From positions 453,818 to 517,817 of the forward strand of contig CAJNDS010000402.1 of NCBI GenBank assembly GCA_905221605.1: a DNA stretch of 64,000 nt, read 5' to 3'. How positions within the stretch are numbered: position 1 is the stretch's first letter; each line of letters starts with the position of its first letter. Of the stretch, positions 18,100 to 31,199 are shown one piece after another. The translations under genes and the position numbers were made by a program. The DNA comes from Symbiodinium natans (taxonomy: Eukaryota > Sar > Dinophyceae > Suessiales > Symbiodiniaceae). The notes below the pieces were generated by a model. It was given only the letters and a program-made list of their open reading frames with translations, was not told the DNA's origin and searched no databases.

Positions 18100-19650
18100 T
18101 GAGGCGGAGTCTCAAAACTCTTGAGGCATCTGCCAAATACAAGAAGCCTCAAAACTTTCAGGCGCCAATGGTCCAGCTACTGCTTAGGAATATCACCCTA
18201 GCGTCCGTGTGCGCAGCTCGCGACGCCAGCCCGGCCATGTTGCCTGAGTTTTTGGGGGTTTAGGATGACACTGCCCACACGCGGTACACAGCGATGCCAT
18301 CTGTGCCTATGCATTTTGCTACCACTCCTGAGCATCGACGCCCATCCTTTGGCCATGAGGTGAAGTCCCAAACCTTTTGAGACATCGGTGCAATCCCTAG
18401 CAGCTTCAAAACTTCAGGCACAAATGGTCCGGCCACTGCTTAGAAAAAACTGCCTTAACAGGAAATTTGCCCTCGCGTCCGTGCGACGCCAGCCTGGCCA
18501 TCCTGCTTGAGCTTTTAGGGGTTTAGGATGGCACACTCCCACACGCTGCCCGCGACAATGCCTTCCATGCCTAGGTTTTTGGCTACCGTTTCTCATGCAT
18601 TTTCGCCTTGACACGCGGTGAAGCCCGTCCCCTGAACATGCGGAGAAGCTTCAAAGCTTTTGGGGCATCGGTGCAAAACACAAGGACTTCAAAATTTTCA
18701 GGCACGAAAGTCCAGTCAAGGCCTAAGCAACCGCCCTCACGTCCGCGCGCGCCGCTCGTGAATCCAGCCCGGCCATCCTACCTGAGTTCTTGAGGGTTTA
18801 GGATGACACGCGCCCACGCCCGCCCGCAACGCTGCCATCCATGCCCATGTATAGGCTACTACTTCTCGTGTTTTTTCGCCTTGAGAGTGGTCAAGCCCGT
18901 CCCCTGACCATGAGAAGAAGCCTCAAAGCTTTTCGGGCATCGGTGCAACTCACAAGGACTTCAAATCTTTCAGGCACGAAGTCCAGCCGATTTCTAGGAA
19001 GTCTGCCCTCACGTCCGTGCGCAGCTCGCGACGCCAGCCTGGCCATCCTGCCTGAGCTCCCCGGGGTTTAGGATGGCACACTCCCACACGCTGCCCTCGA
19101 CAATGCCTTCCATGCCTAGGTTTTCGGCTACCGCTTCTCATGCATTTTCGCCTTGACACGCGGTGAAGCCCGTCCCCTGAACGTGGGGAGAAGCTTCAAA
19201 GCTTTTGGGGCATCTGTGCAAAACACAAGGACTTCAAAACTGTCAAGCACCAAAGTCCAGCCTATGCCTAAGAAAACCGCCTCACGTCGGTTGCCTGGCC
19301 TTCCAGCCTGACTTTTAGGGGCTGAGGATAGCTCATGCCCATACGCTGCCAGCGACAATGCCAATGTATGCTTATGTGCTAGCCTACCACTTCTCATGCT
19401 TTTTTCGCCTTGAGAGTTTTGGTCAAGCCCGCCCCTTGACCATGAAGAGAAGTCCTAAAACTTTTGGGGCTCCGGCGCAATCCACAAGAACCTCAAAAAA
19501 TGTCAGGCACGAAGGTCCAGCCAATGCCTATGAAAACCGCTCTCGCGTCTGCGTGCGCAGCTCGCGACGCCAGCCCGGCCACCCCGCCTGAATTCTTGGG
19601 GGTCTAGGATGGCGCGCGCCCAATGCCATCCATGCCTAGGCATCATGCTT
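18100..19650. repeat. Tandem repeat family Y, about 270 bp, first array
   Basis: The phrase GGTTTAGGATGGCACnC recurs at about 18261, 18522, 18796, 19066, 19322 and 19603 (spacing 257-281). Each unit also contains CCATGCCTA, TTTCTCATGCATTTTCGCCTTGA, CGTCCCCTGA-CATG, AAAGCTTTTGGGGCATC and GCGACGCCAGCCCGGCCATCCTGCC (split here by function, not by exact order). About six units, 75-90% alike by eye. Confidence 0.8.
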
Positions 19651-19879
19651 TTTTGCCTAGAGAGATGCGGTCAAGCTCGTCCCTTTGCCCTGAAGAGGCC
19701 TGTGTGCGCCAATTCTGACATCTTGCGAAATGCACAGACAGACTTAGGCATTGGCCTCCGAGGGACTCACAGCGCCCAGCGTGCGATCTGGGCAGCAAGG
19801 GATGCCCAGACCCCCGCTGCAGCGAATCCCCCACAAGGAAATGGCATGCACTGGCGCAAGCGCGCTGCTTGTTTCGCCG

Positions 19880-20500
19880 GGCCTATATCAGGCCCACGTA
19901 TTGACATGCTCTGCATGTCATAGTTACGTGGTCCGCCTCGGACCTACACTGGAGCCTTGCCCAGCCGCCTGCCGCCTGTGCCTGAATCGAAGATCCCGCT
20001 CTTCCTTGCAAGGATTGATGGTCCGCCTCGGACTCACGCTGGAGGTTTTTTCCCAGCTGCCTACTTATTGCTCATGCCTCACCGCAAAAGCCCTGCCACT
20101 GTTTCTTCTTGCAGCGCGCTGCTTGTTCTCGCCGGGCTTGTTCTTAGGCCCACGTCTAGACATGCTCTGCGTGTCATAGACTCGTGGTCCGCCTCGGACT
20201 CACGCTGGGACTTGCCCAGCCGCCTATGCCCGAGTCGGAAGCTTCAGCATTCCCCTCGCAAGCGCATTGCCCCTGCCGGCAGGCTTATCTTATGTCCACG
20301 CATGGACATTCCTTGCATGTCACAGACTACTGGTCCGCCTCGGACTTACGCTGGAACTCCGCCCAGCCGCCTACGTCTGCGTGCCTGGCTCTAGACGCAA
20401 ATTTTGCTTGCCAACAGCGGTGCGCTCAGATGCCATTGGGTTCGCCCCACGCCCACATTTAGACATGCCCTGCGTGTCATAGACTGGTGGTCCGCCTCGG
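19880..20500. repeat. Tandem repeat family Z, about 90-165 bp
   Basis: TGGTCCGCCTCGGACTCACG and close variants recur at about 19931, 20020, 20186, 20332 and 20489, usually preceded by GACATGCTCTGCGTGTCATAG. About five units of irregular length. Confidence 0.75.
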
Positions 20501-20789
20501 ACCTACACTGGAGCCTTGCCCAGCTGCCTCCGCCTGAGTCGGAAGACTCCGCCTTCTCCTCCATCTTCGGGGGAAGCACATCCGCCTCGGATGTTTCTCA
20601 GTGTCTTGGGGCTGGCCCAGCCCCGCGCAGCCTACAGTGACTGCTTTACCGCAGGCAGTCTGCACCATCAAGCTGGAACTTTGCATTTCATGCAATTGGG
20701 CCCAAGAGCTCGTGAGCGCCTGCTCTCGGCAGTCCCTGCACAGGGCCCGCCTGCCGCTGACGCCCAGTCGGTGCAGACCGCCTTGCCAT
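20501..20789. other. Gap without gene between repeat blocks
   Basis: Contains TCCGCCTCGGATG fragments of family Z. No convincing coding sequence. Confidence 0.35.
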
Positions 20790-21060
20790 CAACCACCGCC
20801 CAGGTCGGCCAGCCCCCAGGTCTGCCAGATTTCAGCCACCGCCTAGGTCAGCCATCAGCCACCGCCCAGGTCGGCCAGCCTTCAGCCACCGCCCAGGTCG
20901 GCCAGCCAGTGCCCACAACGGCCCCGCCTCGGGTAGTCACGGGACAGCCAGCGGTCTAAGGACCCGCGCCCACGCCGACTCGCCCACCGCCAAGTCGGCC
21001 ATCAGCCACCGCCCTGGTCGGCTAGCCTTCAGCTACCGCCCAGGTCGGCCAGCCAGTGCC
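20790..21060. repeat. Short tandem repeat, about 25 bp
   Basis: CAGCCACCGCCCAGGTCGGC recurs with small changes at least seven times in the first 170 bases and again near 21000-21050. Confidence 0.8.
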
Positions 21061-21824
21061 CGCAAAGCCTTCTCCTCGTTCGTCGGGAAGAAACACATCA
21101 TGGCCTGTTGTTGTTGGGACTGTCCCAGCCCAGCAAAGCCGTCAGTACGTCCACAGGACCGCGCGTCTTCAGGGCACACCGCAAACTTGCCTTGACCTAG
21201 CTGTGACATCTCTAGGATTAGCTGCCCCGCTCGCCAGGTACATCCCACAACATCGTCGTGGAGTTCCTCAGGGTAACCCCTACTCGCCACCAGTCTGCCA
21301 AATGCACACGTCCTGTGGCAGACTTGCCACAAGTAGCCACGTCCCTTGCCCTTGAGCTTGCCCAAGTATCAGCTCTCCCAGTCCTCACACAAGCCCCCTG
21401 TCAGGTAAAGCCTTCTGGCCCTGCCCTGGCCACGCCAACAGCCCTTGCCTTGGCCTCGGAAAGAATCTGCGCAAGAGGCCAAACATGCCCGCACGTAACA
21501 TGGGCAGGTTTCAGCCAATATGGTCCACAAGCGCCAAGGCCAGGCACCTTCCTCGCAGGCGCACGGCTTGGGTTTGCCAACAGCCACATCCCCAGACGCG
21601 TTTGGGCCTGACTCACGCCCACGTCTGCACCTGCCCTGCGGGTCCGTAAACTGTTGGCCCGCCTCATATGCTGCCTACTACGCCACGGATGGCCTATTGC
21701 ATTTGGGAACGCCTAGCCAGCACAGCCACGCGCACGGCCTTCAGTGACCTCCACATGTCCTTGTGCAGGTCCCGCGTGGGTTTGACTGTCACAAACAACT
21801 GCGCGTGTGTTTTTTCTTTGCCTG
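21061..21824. other. Repeat-flanked DNA without a supported gene
   Basis: GC-rich sequence with short open frames on several strands, none with a family motif. Confidence 0.3.
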
Positions 21825-22012
21825 TAGGACCTTGCTAGGGTTAGCAACCCCTCTCGCCAGGTGCAGTTCACTTCCTCGTGGCGGAGTTCTTCACTGTGGG
21901 GTTGCCCACGAACCGCCTGTAGGACCTTGCTAGGGTTAGCAACCCCTCTCGCCAGGTGCAGTTCACTTCCTCGTGGCAGAGTTCTTCACGGTGGAGTTGC
22001 CCATGAACTGCC
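21825..22012 (+). repeat. Tandem duplication of about 92 bp
   Basis: A block starting GTAGGACCTTGCTAGGGTTA and ending near TTGCCCACGAACCGCC is present twice in tandem with few differences. Confidence 0.8.
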
Positions 22013-22039
22013 CAAGTGGAGCCCACAGGCCCCCAAACG

Positions 22040-22900
22040 GGGATCTTACAGCCTTCCGCTTCAGGCCGCAGCCTCATAGCGCCCAAGCCCTTACGCTCGC
22101 CTTTGCCGGCAGCCCCCAGGCGAGCTAAAACCTCTTTTCAGCCTTCGGCCTGAACAGCAGACTAAGGACCCAAGCCATGGTCCTGGCCGCCTTTAGCCTT
22201 CGGCTGCAAGCGAGAGCCTCAAGGAGGGCAAGCCCACATTCTCGCTTCTAGCCTCGGCCCGCAGCCCCCAACGGAGCCGCAGTTTAGGGGGGCCGTAGCC
22301 GCCACCTCAAGGGCGGGCCAAGAAGTTATCCTGGCGCCCTAAACGGCAGCCTCGCAAAGACAAGCCTGCATCTTCGCCGCCAGCCTCACCTCGCCGCCCA
22401 CAGTCGAGCCGCAGCTTCACAAAGGCCGAAGCCTCCATCTTGGCTCTCACCTGCAAGCCGCAACCTCAAGGGAGGCCAAGCAGAGATCTTAGCCTCTAAG
22501 GGGAAGCCTCACAGAATACAAGCCTGCGTCTTCGCCTTCAGCCCCAGCAAACAGCCCCCCGTTGAGCCGCAGTCTCAAGGGGGCCACAGCTTTTATCTTA
22601 GGCCTTCAGCTTGAAGCCGCAACCTCAAGGGGAGCCAAGCAGTTATCTTCGCTTTCGGCCCTGAGCGGCAGACAAGCCCACGCCTTCGACTTCAGCCCCA
22701 GCCCGCAGTCCCCAGTTAAGACGCAATCTCAGAGCGGCCAAAACCTTCTTCTTGGCAATCTCAAGGAAGGGGCTAAACAGTTCTTTCTTTAGCCTTCGGC
22801 TTTCAGCGCAAGCCTCGAGGACGACAAGCCCGCGTCTTCGCCCTCAGCCTCAACCCTCAGCCCCCAGCGCAGTCTCGGGGGGGGGCCAATGCCTGTATCC
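22040..22900. repeat. Degenerate repeat family W
   Basis: CCTTCGGCCTnnAGCCGCAGCCTCAAGG (shortened here) and GGCCAAGC-TATCTT recur roughly every 70-100 bases with heavy decay. Relatives occur at 17150-17470. Confidence 0.5.
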
Positions 22901-23999
22901 TGGCCTTCAGCTTGAAGCCACGCCGCCCGCGACGCCAGCGCGGCCATCCTGCCTGTGCACTTGGGGACAGGGGTTCGGGATGGCACTTGCCCATACACTT
23001 CCCGCGACAATGCCATCTATGCCTAGGCACTTGCTACCGCTTCCCATGCATCTTCATCTTGAGAGGTCGGCAAAACCCGTCCCTCAACCATGCGAAGAAG
23101 TCCCAAGCTTTTAGGGCATCGGAAGGACTTCAAAAGTTTCGGGCACAAAAGTCCAGCCATTGCTTATGCGCAAAGGCCCTCGTGTCCGTGCGCGCAGCTA
23201 CCGACGCCAACCTGGCCATCCTGCCTGTGCACGTGGGGTTTTAGGGTGGCACACGTGGCCTGAAGCCGAGGGTTGCAGCCCCAAAAGACCAAGGAAACTC
23301 TTGGCCAATTTGGCTTTAAGCAGGCCGTGTAGTGAAAGGGGGGCCAGGCCTCCATCTTAGCCTTCAGCTGTTGCTGCACCAAGAGCTTATATTCGCCTTC
23401 TGCCTCAGCCCGCAACCGTCAGGCGAGCCAAGAACCAAAACTTTTCCTGGCCTGAAGATGTGGGCCGCAGCCTTAAGCGGGCCAGCACTCATCTCAACCT
23501 GCAGCCTGGGCCATGAACGCGCCAAGCCACAGCCAGCGTTCCTCGCAAACGACAGCCCCTGCACCGACCTCGTTTCTCCTGCGGGCGACATGCGCCCCAA
23601 GATGCTCTGAGCTCGTGCTGCCCTGACAGCCCAGCTTGCTCCTTCGCCTCCTCGCACGCCAGACCCATACGCGTATTGCACGAAGGCATACAGAACTCGG
23701 ATCTGCCCGGCGCCAGCAAGCCAGGACGCCCGGCTGCACGAGCCACGCCAAGGCCGCTCACCACAAATGTCGTAGCCGACAGGCTGACGAGCCCTAATCA
23801 AGCCCCGAACCTCGAGCCGCGGCGTCAAGGGCCTGGCCTTGCATTCTGGCCACTCCCTTCCCTTCGGGCCACAGCCTCAGAGCTCGTCAAGAATCTACCC
23901 AGCCTCCCCAGCCACGAAGCAGCCAAGCCCTCTTCACAGCCGAGCCGCATCACCGGTACTATTGCCCAGGATATGGCCTTTCAAGTCTCTCAAAGCCTG
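22901..23999. repeat. Mixed fragments of family Y and unassigned DNA
   Basis: Two Y-like units appear around 22930-23250 (GGGATGGCACTTGCCCATAC, CCATCTATGCCTAGG). The rest, 23250-23999, shows no gene and no clear period. Confidence 0.4.
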
Positions 24000-25340
24000 T
24001 CCGTCGACCATGAGGAGCAGTCCCAAAGCTTTTGGGGCATCGGTGCAATTCACAAGGCCCTCAAGACTTTCAGGCACAAAAGTCTAGCCAATGCTGAAGC
24101 AAACCGCCCCCGTGTCCGCGGGCGCCGCTCACGAAGCCAGCCCGGCCATCCTGCGTGAGTTCTTGAGGGTTTAGGATGGCACGCGCACACACCTGCCCGC
24201 AACACTGGCATCGATGCCTATGTATTGGCTACCATTTCCCATGCATTTGCGCCTTGCGAGGTGCGGTAAAACCCGTCCCTCGACCATGCGGAGAAGTCTC
24301 AAAGCTTTCGGGGCACCCGAGCAATTCACAAGGACTTCCAAACTTGCAGGCACAAAAGTCCAGCCAATGCTTAAGCAAACCGCCCTCATGTCCGCGGGCG
24401 CCGCTCGCGACGCCAGCCCGGCCATCCTGCCTGAGTTCTTGAGGGTTTAGGATGGCACGCGCACACACCTGCCCGCAACAATGCCATCTATGCCTTTGTA
24501 TTGGCTACCATTTTTCATGCATTTGAGCCTCGAGAGGTGCGGTAAAACCGGTCCCTTGACCATGAGGAGAAGTCGCAAAGCTTTCGGGGCGCCCGAACAT
24601 TTCGCAAGGACTTCCAAACTTGCAGGCACAAAAGTCTAGCCAATGCTTAAGCAAACCGCCCTTGTATCCGCGGGCGCCGCTCGCGAATCCAGCCCGGCCA
24701 TCCTGCCTGAGTTCTTGACGGTTTAGGATGGCACGCGCACACACCTGCCCGCAACAGTGCCATCTATGCCTTTGTATTGGCTACCATTTTTCATGCATTT
24801 GAGCCTCGAAAGGTGCGGTAAAACCTGTCCCTTGACCATGCGGAAAGTCTCAAAGCTTTCGGGGCACCCGAGCAATTCACAAGGACTTCCAAACTTGCAG
24901 ACACAAAAGTCCAGCCACTGCTTAGCAAATCACACTCATGCCCGCGGGCGCCGCTCGCAAAGCCAGCCCGGCCATCCTGCCTGAGCCTTTGAAGGTTTAG
25001 GATGGCACGCGCCCACACCTGCCGCAACAATGCCATCTATGCCTATGTTCTGGCTACCATTTTTCATGCATTTGAGCCTCGAGAGGAGCGGTAAAACCTG
25101 TCCCTCGACCATGAGGAGAAGTCGCAAAGCCTTCGGGGCGCCCGAGCAATTCACAAGGACCTCCAAAAATGCAGGCGCAAAAGTCCAGCCGGCGCCTAAG
25201 AGAATCGCCCTAGTGTCCGCGTGCGAAGCTCGCGACGCCAACCCAGCCATCCTGCCTCGGTTCTCGGGGTTTAGGATGGCGCGCGCCCGCATACTGCTTG
25301 CGACGGTGCCATCTATGCCCATGTCTTTGGCTGCTACTTC
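24000..25340. repeat. Tandem repeat family Y, about 275 bp, second array
   Basis: GGTTTAGGATGGCACGCGC recurs at about 24169, 24445, 24722, 24997 and 25271, a very regular 274-277 spacing. Units here are more alike than in the first array. Each contains TGGCTACCATTT, GAGGTGCGGTAAAACC and GGGGCACCCGAGCAATTCAC. Confidence 0.85.
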
Positions 25341-25369
25341 TCACGAGTCTTCGCCCTGAGAGATGCGAC

Positions 25370-26200
25370 CCCGAGGCACGCACACGGGGTAGATGCAGGA
25401 ATTCACACAAGAACACGAGTGAAGCCTGCGGAAGCTCCCAGAAATTGAGCGCGCAATACCTCAAGGTTTTGGATGACACGCAGACATACAATACTCGCAT
25501 GTCTGCATGTGTTCGCATACGTTTTGCGTGCCAAATCTCTTCCCGAGAGAAGCTGCCAGAAGTCAGCCTGACAGTGCCAAGCTCTCAGAAATCGAGCGTG
25601 CCTGTGCCTCAGGGTTTAGGATGACACGCAGGCACGCTGTACACGCAGCAATGCCTTTCCGGCCAGTATTCGCCTACCATTCCTGCCAGTACTCGCCTAT
25701 ACTTGCGAGCCAACTCTCTCCGCGAGAGATGCCACCCAAAAGTCTGCATAATAACAGGGTCAAAGCTCCCCGACATCGAGCACGCATGTGCCTCAGGCGC
25801 AGCAATGCCCCTTTTTGCCAGCACTGCCCATACTTCATATGCCAAATATCTCCTCAGGAGACACGGCCCAAAAGTCGGCCGAACAGTGCCAAAGCCCCCA
25901 GCAATCGCGCGCGCCCGGACCTCAGGCACAGCAATGCCTGTTTCTGCCAGTCTTTGCCTACACTTCCTATGCCCAACATCTCCTCAAGAGATGCTGCCCA
26001 AAAGTCGGCCGAATAGTGCCAAGGCTCCCAGTAATCGAGCACGGCGCGCCGTGCACGCAGTAAGGCCGTTTCTGCCAGTAGTATTGGCCTGCACTTGCAA
26101 TGTCAAATCTCTCCGCGAGAGATGCTGTCCAAAAATCAGCCCAAGCTCCCGCAAATCGAGCGCGCCTGTGCCTCAGGGCTTAGGATGACTCGCAGGCACG
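25370..26200. repeat. Tandem repeat family X, second array, about 130-165 bp
   Basis: GCCAAATCTCTCCGCGAGAG, CCCAAAAGTCGGCCGAA-AGTGCC and AGCAATGCC-TTTCTGCCAGT recur about six times. It abuts the truncated retroelement 3 at about 26215. Confidence 0.75.
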
Positions 26201-26217
26201 CAACGCACGCAGCACAG

Positions 26218-27394
26218 CTAGCCCTCACACTGGCCTTCCTCACGGTCATCGGAGCCCCACTCAGCTGGAAGAAAGCCGCTTTCGGCGACCAACTCGTGGG
26301 GTGCGGTTGGAAGTTCTGCTTTGCCACAGAATCCGTATGCCTGGCACAGCCCAAGCTGGACAAGCTGCGCGCCCAGCTACTCGGCCTTCTAGAGCACAAG
26401 CGCGTCCCCCGCAAGGAGCTCGGATCTTGCCTCGGCCTATTGATGTGGGCCACTAGCATAAGCTCACACCTGCGCTGTTTTGCCGCCCCGCTATACGCAG
26501 ACTTGCACAGCCCGCCAGGGACCCAATACCCCATCCCACCTCGCAGCTGGCCACAGTTCCTGTGGTGCCTAGACTCTCAGTGCCGGGTCACAAAGGACGC
26601 CTCATTCCTACAATTGCCCATAAAGGCCAAGGTAATTGAGGTCAAAGGGAAGCCGGTGTCGTCGAAAACGGACATCTGGCCCATCCCAGCTGCAGACAAG
26701 ACTGTATGGGTCAAACGCACAGGAAATCACATTGCGCAACGACAGCAAAGCCGCCTTACTCTGGCTCGCTCAGTGCTTTACGCACGAATTCCGCATGCCC
26801 CTAGCCCAGCCGCCCTTACTCCCTTGCTTCTCTGCAGCAAACGCCATGGCAGATGGCTCGCAAGTTGGGATCGGGGGCTGGTTGTGCACGTCCAGCCAAA
26901 CTTTCTGGTTCGCACAACAGTGGTCCATAGCAGAACTACGTGCGCACTGGCCTTTCCTCACGAAGGATGCCCAGCAATATATTGCCTGCTTCGAGACCAT
27001 CGCGCAGTGGGTCCTATTGCAGATGGACTACTCGGCCACCGGTTGCTCCAGCCTTCGCTTCTGCTTGCCCACTCCCAGCGACAACATCCCAACACAAGCC
27101 TCAGTCAACAAGCTGTTTACCACCGCCTTTCCCCTCAGCCTCTTCCTGCAGAAGGTAGCCTCCTGGGCCCACGCTAAAGGACTGAGCCTAGAAGTGGGGC
27201 ACATACCGGGAGTAAAGAACACGGACGCTGACGACCTTAGCCGAAACCGCCTGCAGAAGTTCACCGGCGCGACCAAATCCAAGAGATTCCACATCAAGCT
27301 GCAAGACCTAGCTCGGTCGGAGCACGAGGTCAGCCTATGGCCCAACGCCAACTGGAGCACTGGCCTAGTGCAGGTTTCAGCACATCCAGTCTAG
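26218..27394 (+). pseudogene. Retroelement 3: 3' half of RT plus RNase H
   Basis: It begins just after the RT catalytic motif C (LTLAFLTVIGAPLSWKKAAFG), so the 5' part is lost at the satellite junction. The next part is intact to WPIPAADKTVWVK (about 26715). A frame change follows, after which NDSKAALLWLAQCF, ANAMADGSQVGIGGWL (RNase H start), IACFETIA and GHIPGVKNTDADDLSRNRL are read to the stop at 27394. Only one frameshift is needed, fewer than in retroelement 2. Clearly the same family as 14437-15514. Confidence 0.8.
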
Positions 27395-27476
27395 TGCCCC
27401 GGGCACCAGCCAGACCGCCCGCGGTGGGGGTAGATAGGCCTAATGCATTCACCGGTCTGCCCTGGGCCCCTGAAGT

Positions 27477-28196
27477 GGGGGTGTGATGGCCTTTCATGCT
27501 CGTGGGACATTGCCCAGCCTTTCCCACGAAGCATTCTACTCTTTCGCCCAGAGCAGCACCGCTGAAAACAGGAGAGCGAGTCGGTTGTACCCTAAGCCCC
27601 TCCCTTTTGGGACTTAGGATTAGGGTTTGACTCCTCTCCCCAACTAGGGTTAGGTCATGCAGTGCTTGTTGGGAGAACGCTTCGGGTTTTTGGTTCCCGT
27701 GTGTTTTCCCACAAGTGAATCATGCACCGCCGTTTGCATTTTGCCCAGGCATGCCTTTGCACAGCTGGAGCATCTCCGGCTCACAGCTGGCCTTGACCTA
27801 ACCCCTAGGTGGGGCCTTCTGCTTTTCTTCGCCCGCCCACCACTGCCCTTTCTCATTCAAAGCCTAGCATTCCAAAAGCCTGGATCCGTCCGGATCCCGC
27901 CTCCCAAAGTGGAGTAGCCCCTCAGAACTGCCTACTTGCCTCCCAAAGTGGAGTAGCCCCGGTCCCGCCTCGGGACCTCATCTCACCTCAACAGGGGGTG
28001 TGATGGCCTTTCATGCTCGTGGGACATTGCCCAGCCTTTCCCACGAAGCATTCTACTCTTTCGCCCAGAGCAGCACCGCTGAAAACAGGAGAGCGAGTCG
28101 GTTGTACCCTAAGCCCCTCCCTTTTGGGACTTAGGATTAGGGTTTGACTCCTCTCCCCAACTAGGGTTAGGTCATGCAGTGCTTGTTGGGAGAACG
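27477..28196 (+). repeat. Spaced direct repeats at the 3' end of retroelement 3
   Basis: 203-base repeats at 27477-27679 and 27994-28196 (offset 517), apparently identical, both beginning GGGGGTGTG and ending GGGAGAACG. The 314-base spacer has two copies of CTCCCAAAGTGGAGTAGCCCC. The second copy ends exactly where a trinucleotide array begins. Confidence 0.85.
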
Positions 28197-29784
<1,588 letters not shown>

Positions 29785-30471
29785 TTGAAGGGCTGCTGGG
29801 CATTTCCTGACCAGGAGCCGACAAGTTTGAAGTTGGCACTCGTTGAGCGCTCCAGCTCCGCTCGGGCGGTTCGACGCGCGCAGAGAAATGCCCGGAGCGC
29901 GCTTTCCTCCAACTTGTCGGAGGAGGCGTTGGATGCCAGCCTGGATTCCAGCCTGGATTCCAGCCTGGATGCCGTGGTCTCAGCGAAAGCCCTGGAAGCT
30001 GTCGGCGACGCATTCAGCGACGCAGGCAATGCTCTAGGTGGTGTGGTCGAGACGGCTGGCAACGCAATTGCCACATCGGCTGTTCAGACTGTGAATACTC
30101 TTGCGGAAGCAGGCATGACACTTGGCAGTGCTGTGGCCAATGCGGCCGTTGTGGTCGGGAAACATATTGTCAAAGCAGCAGAAACCAAACTTGCAGCCCT
30201 TCCAGCTGCGATCAAGACTGCGGCCGAGCACATTGGGAATGCAGCGGCGCAGGTTGGAAGCGTGGTGGCGGATGTAGGGGAGCTTGCTGCGGATGCCAGT
30301 CTTCACTTAGCAGGAGACATCCTTGAAAGGGCCAAGAGTTCTATCCAGCAAGGCGCGAAGCGGGCATTCGAAACACTAAACTTGCCCAACTTGAACTTGG
30401 ACTTAAGGAAAGGTCTTGATCTTGATTTGCCACAAGTTAAGCACAGCGATCCCCCAGCTGGACAGGAGTGA
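29785..30471 (+). CDS. Exon(s) of a large unknown gene: Ala/Val-rich N-terminal region
   Basis: A 228-codon open frame. Its first 50 or so codons may be intron or UTR. From SALSSNLSEEALDASLDSSLDSSLDAVVSAKALEAVG (split for brevity: LSEEALDASLDSS, then AVVSAKALEAVG) the sequence is Ala-rich and helical, with repeated G-x-V-A motifs, ending NLPNLNLDLRKGLDLDLPQ. Similar short amphipathic Ala repeats suggest a secreted or surface protein. The next segment follows in another frame after a few bases, so a short intron or frameshift lies near 30440-30475. No named family recognised. Confidence 0.5.
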   Translation: MKGCWAFPDQEPTSLKLALVERSSSARAVRRAQRNARSALSSNLSEEALDASLDSSLDSSLDAVVSAKALEAVGDAFSDAGNALGGVVETAGNAIATSAVQTVNTLAEAGMTLGSAVANAAVVVGKHIVKAAETKLAALPAAIKTAAEHIGNAAAQVGSVVADVGELAADASLHLAGDILERAKSSIQQGAKRAFETLNLPNLNLDLRKGLDLDLPQVKHSDPPAGQE

Positions 30472-30474
30472 AGA

Positions 30475-31130
30475 TGGCCGAGAAACTGGGCAACTTCATT
30501 GCAGATAAAGCAGCAGCCTTGGGGGGCGAAGTTGCCAAATTGGGCCCATTGGTAGCAGGATTGGCGGAAGCTGCTTGGAACGAGATCAAGGGCTTCTTGA
30601 GCTGCTTCACTGAGTCCCTGACCTTGTGCCATGTTCTCCTCGGTGGCGTGTGTGATTGCAACGCTGGTTCACACGTTACTCCCTCCGCATCCGGGTTCTC
30701 CATGAGATGTGTCTTTGATTCATCCTCAGATTTTGCATCGGGCTTCGGGATCCGGGCCGTGCCTGCCCAGAAATTTCCCGGAAGCACTGCTACGGGCACT
30801 GTCATCTTGCCAGGAGATGAGTTTGTCCAAGCGTACAAGATGGCAGGCCAAGTCCTGAGGTCCCGACAGGCCCTGAAGGAAAGGAAGGCCAAAGCACCCG
30901 TAGGTTCTTGCGAGAGTGGCCTGGACCTGGCCTTCGAGGGTGCAGCTCAGTTCGCACCGGACATCTCCATTAGCATGAGCTTCAATGGTGACACGGAGAT
31001 TAGCATCAAGGGCCTCATCCGTGCCTCTGTCGATGCGTTGGTCTCCGCCCAGGGCTCTTGCTCCTTCCACGCGGAGAAGGGCATTCCCAGGCTTCCCAAG
31101 AGCAAGGCCGACCCCGCAATACCCCGCAAG
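30475..31130 (+). CDS. Second coding segment of the large unknown gene
   Basis: Opens with MAEKLGNFIADKAAALGGEVAKLGP (shown split: MAEKLGNFIADKAA), then CDCNAGSHV and FSMRCVFDSSSDF. A beta-type, low-charge stretch rich in Ser, Gly and Phe follows, then ISISMSFNGDTEISIKG. The theme (alternating hydrophobics, FNGD.EISIKG) is picked up again at 32522 (LDIKGVLTGTLEIS). The end near 31130 is a guess from the loss of protein-like sequence. A secreted beta-rich domain is my reading; no family is known to me. Confidence 0.45.
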
Positions 31131-31199
31131 ACCCATCTCTCCCCAAATATTTTCCCTTCATCTATGTCTCTTGGAAGCGGCATGGAGCGGCTGTGACGT

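Noticed and set aside
19751-20394. Open frames of 140 residues in the satellite region
   Set aside because: They follow tandem repeat family Z with no protein motif, and frames change from unit to unit.
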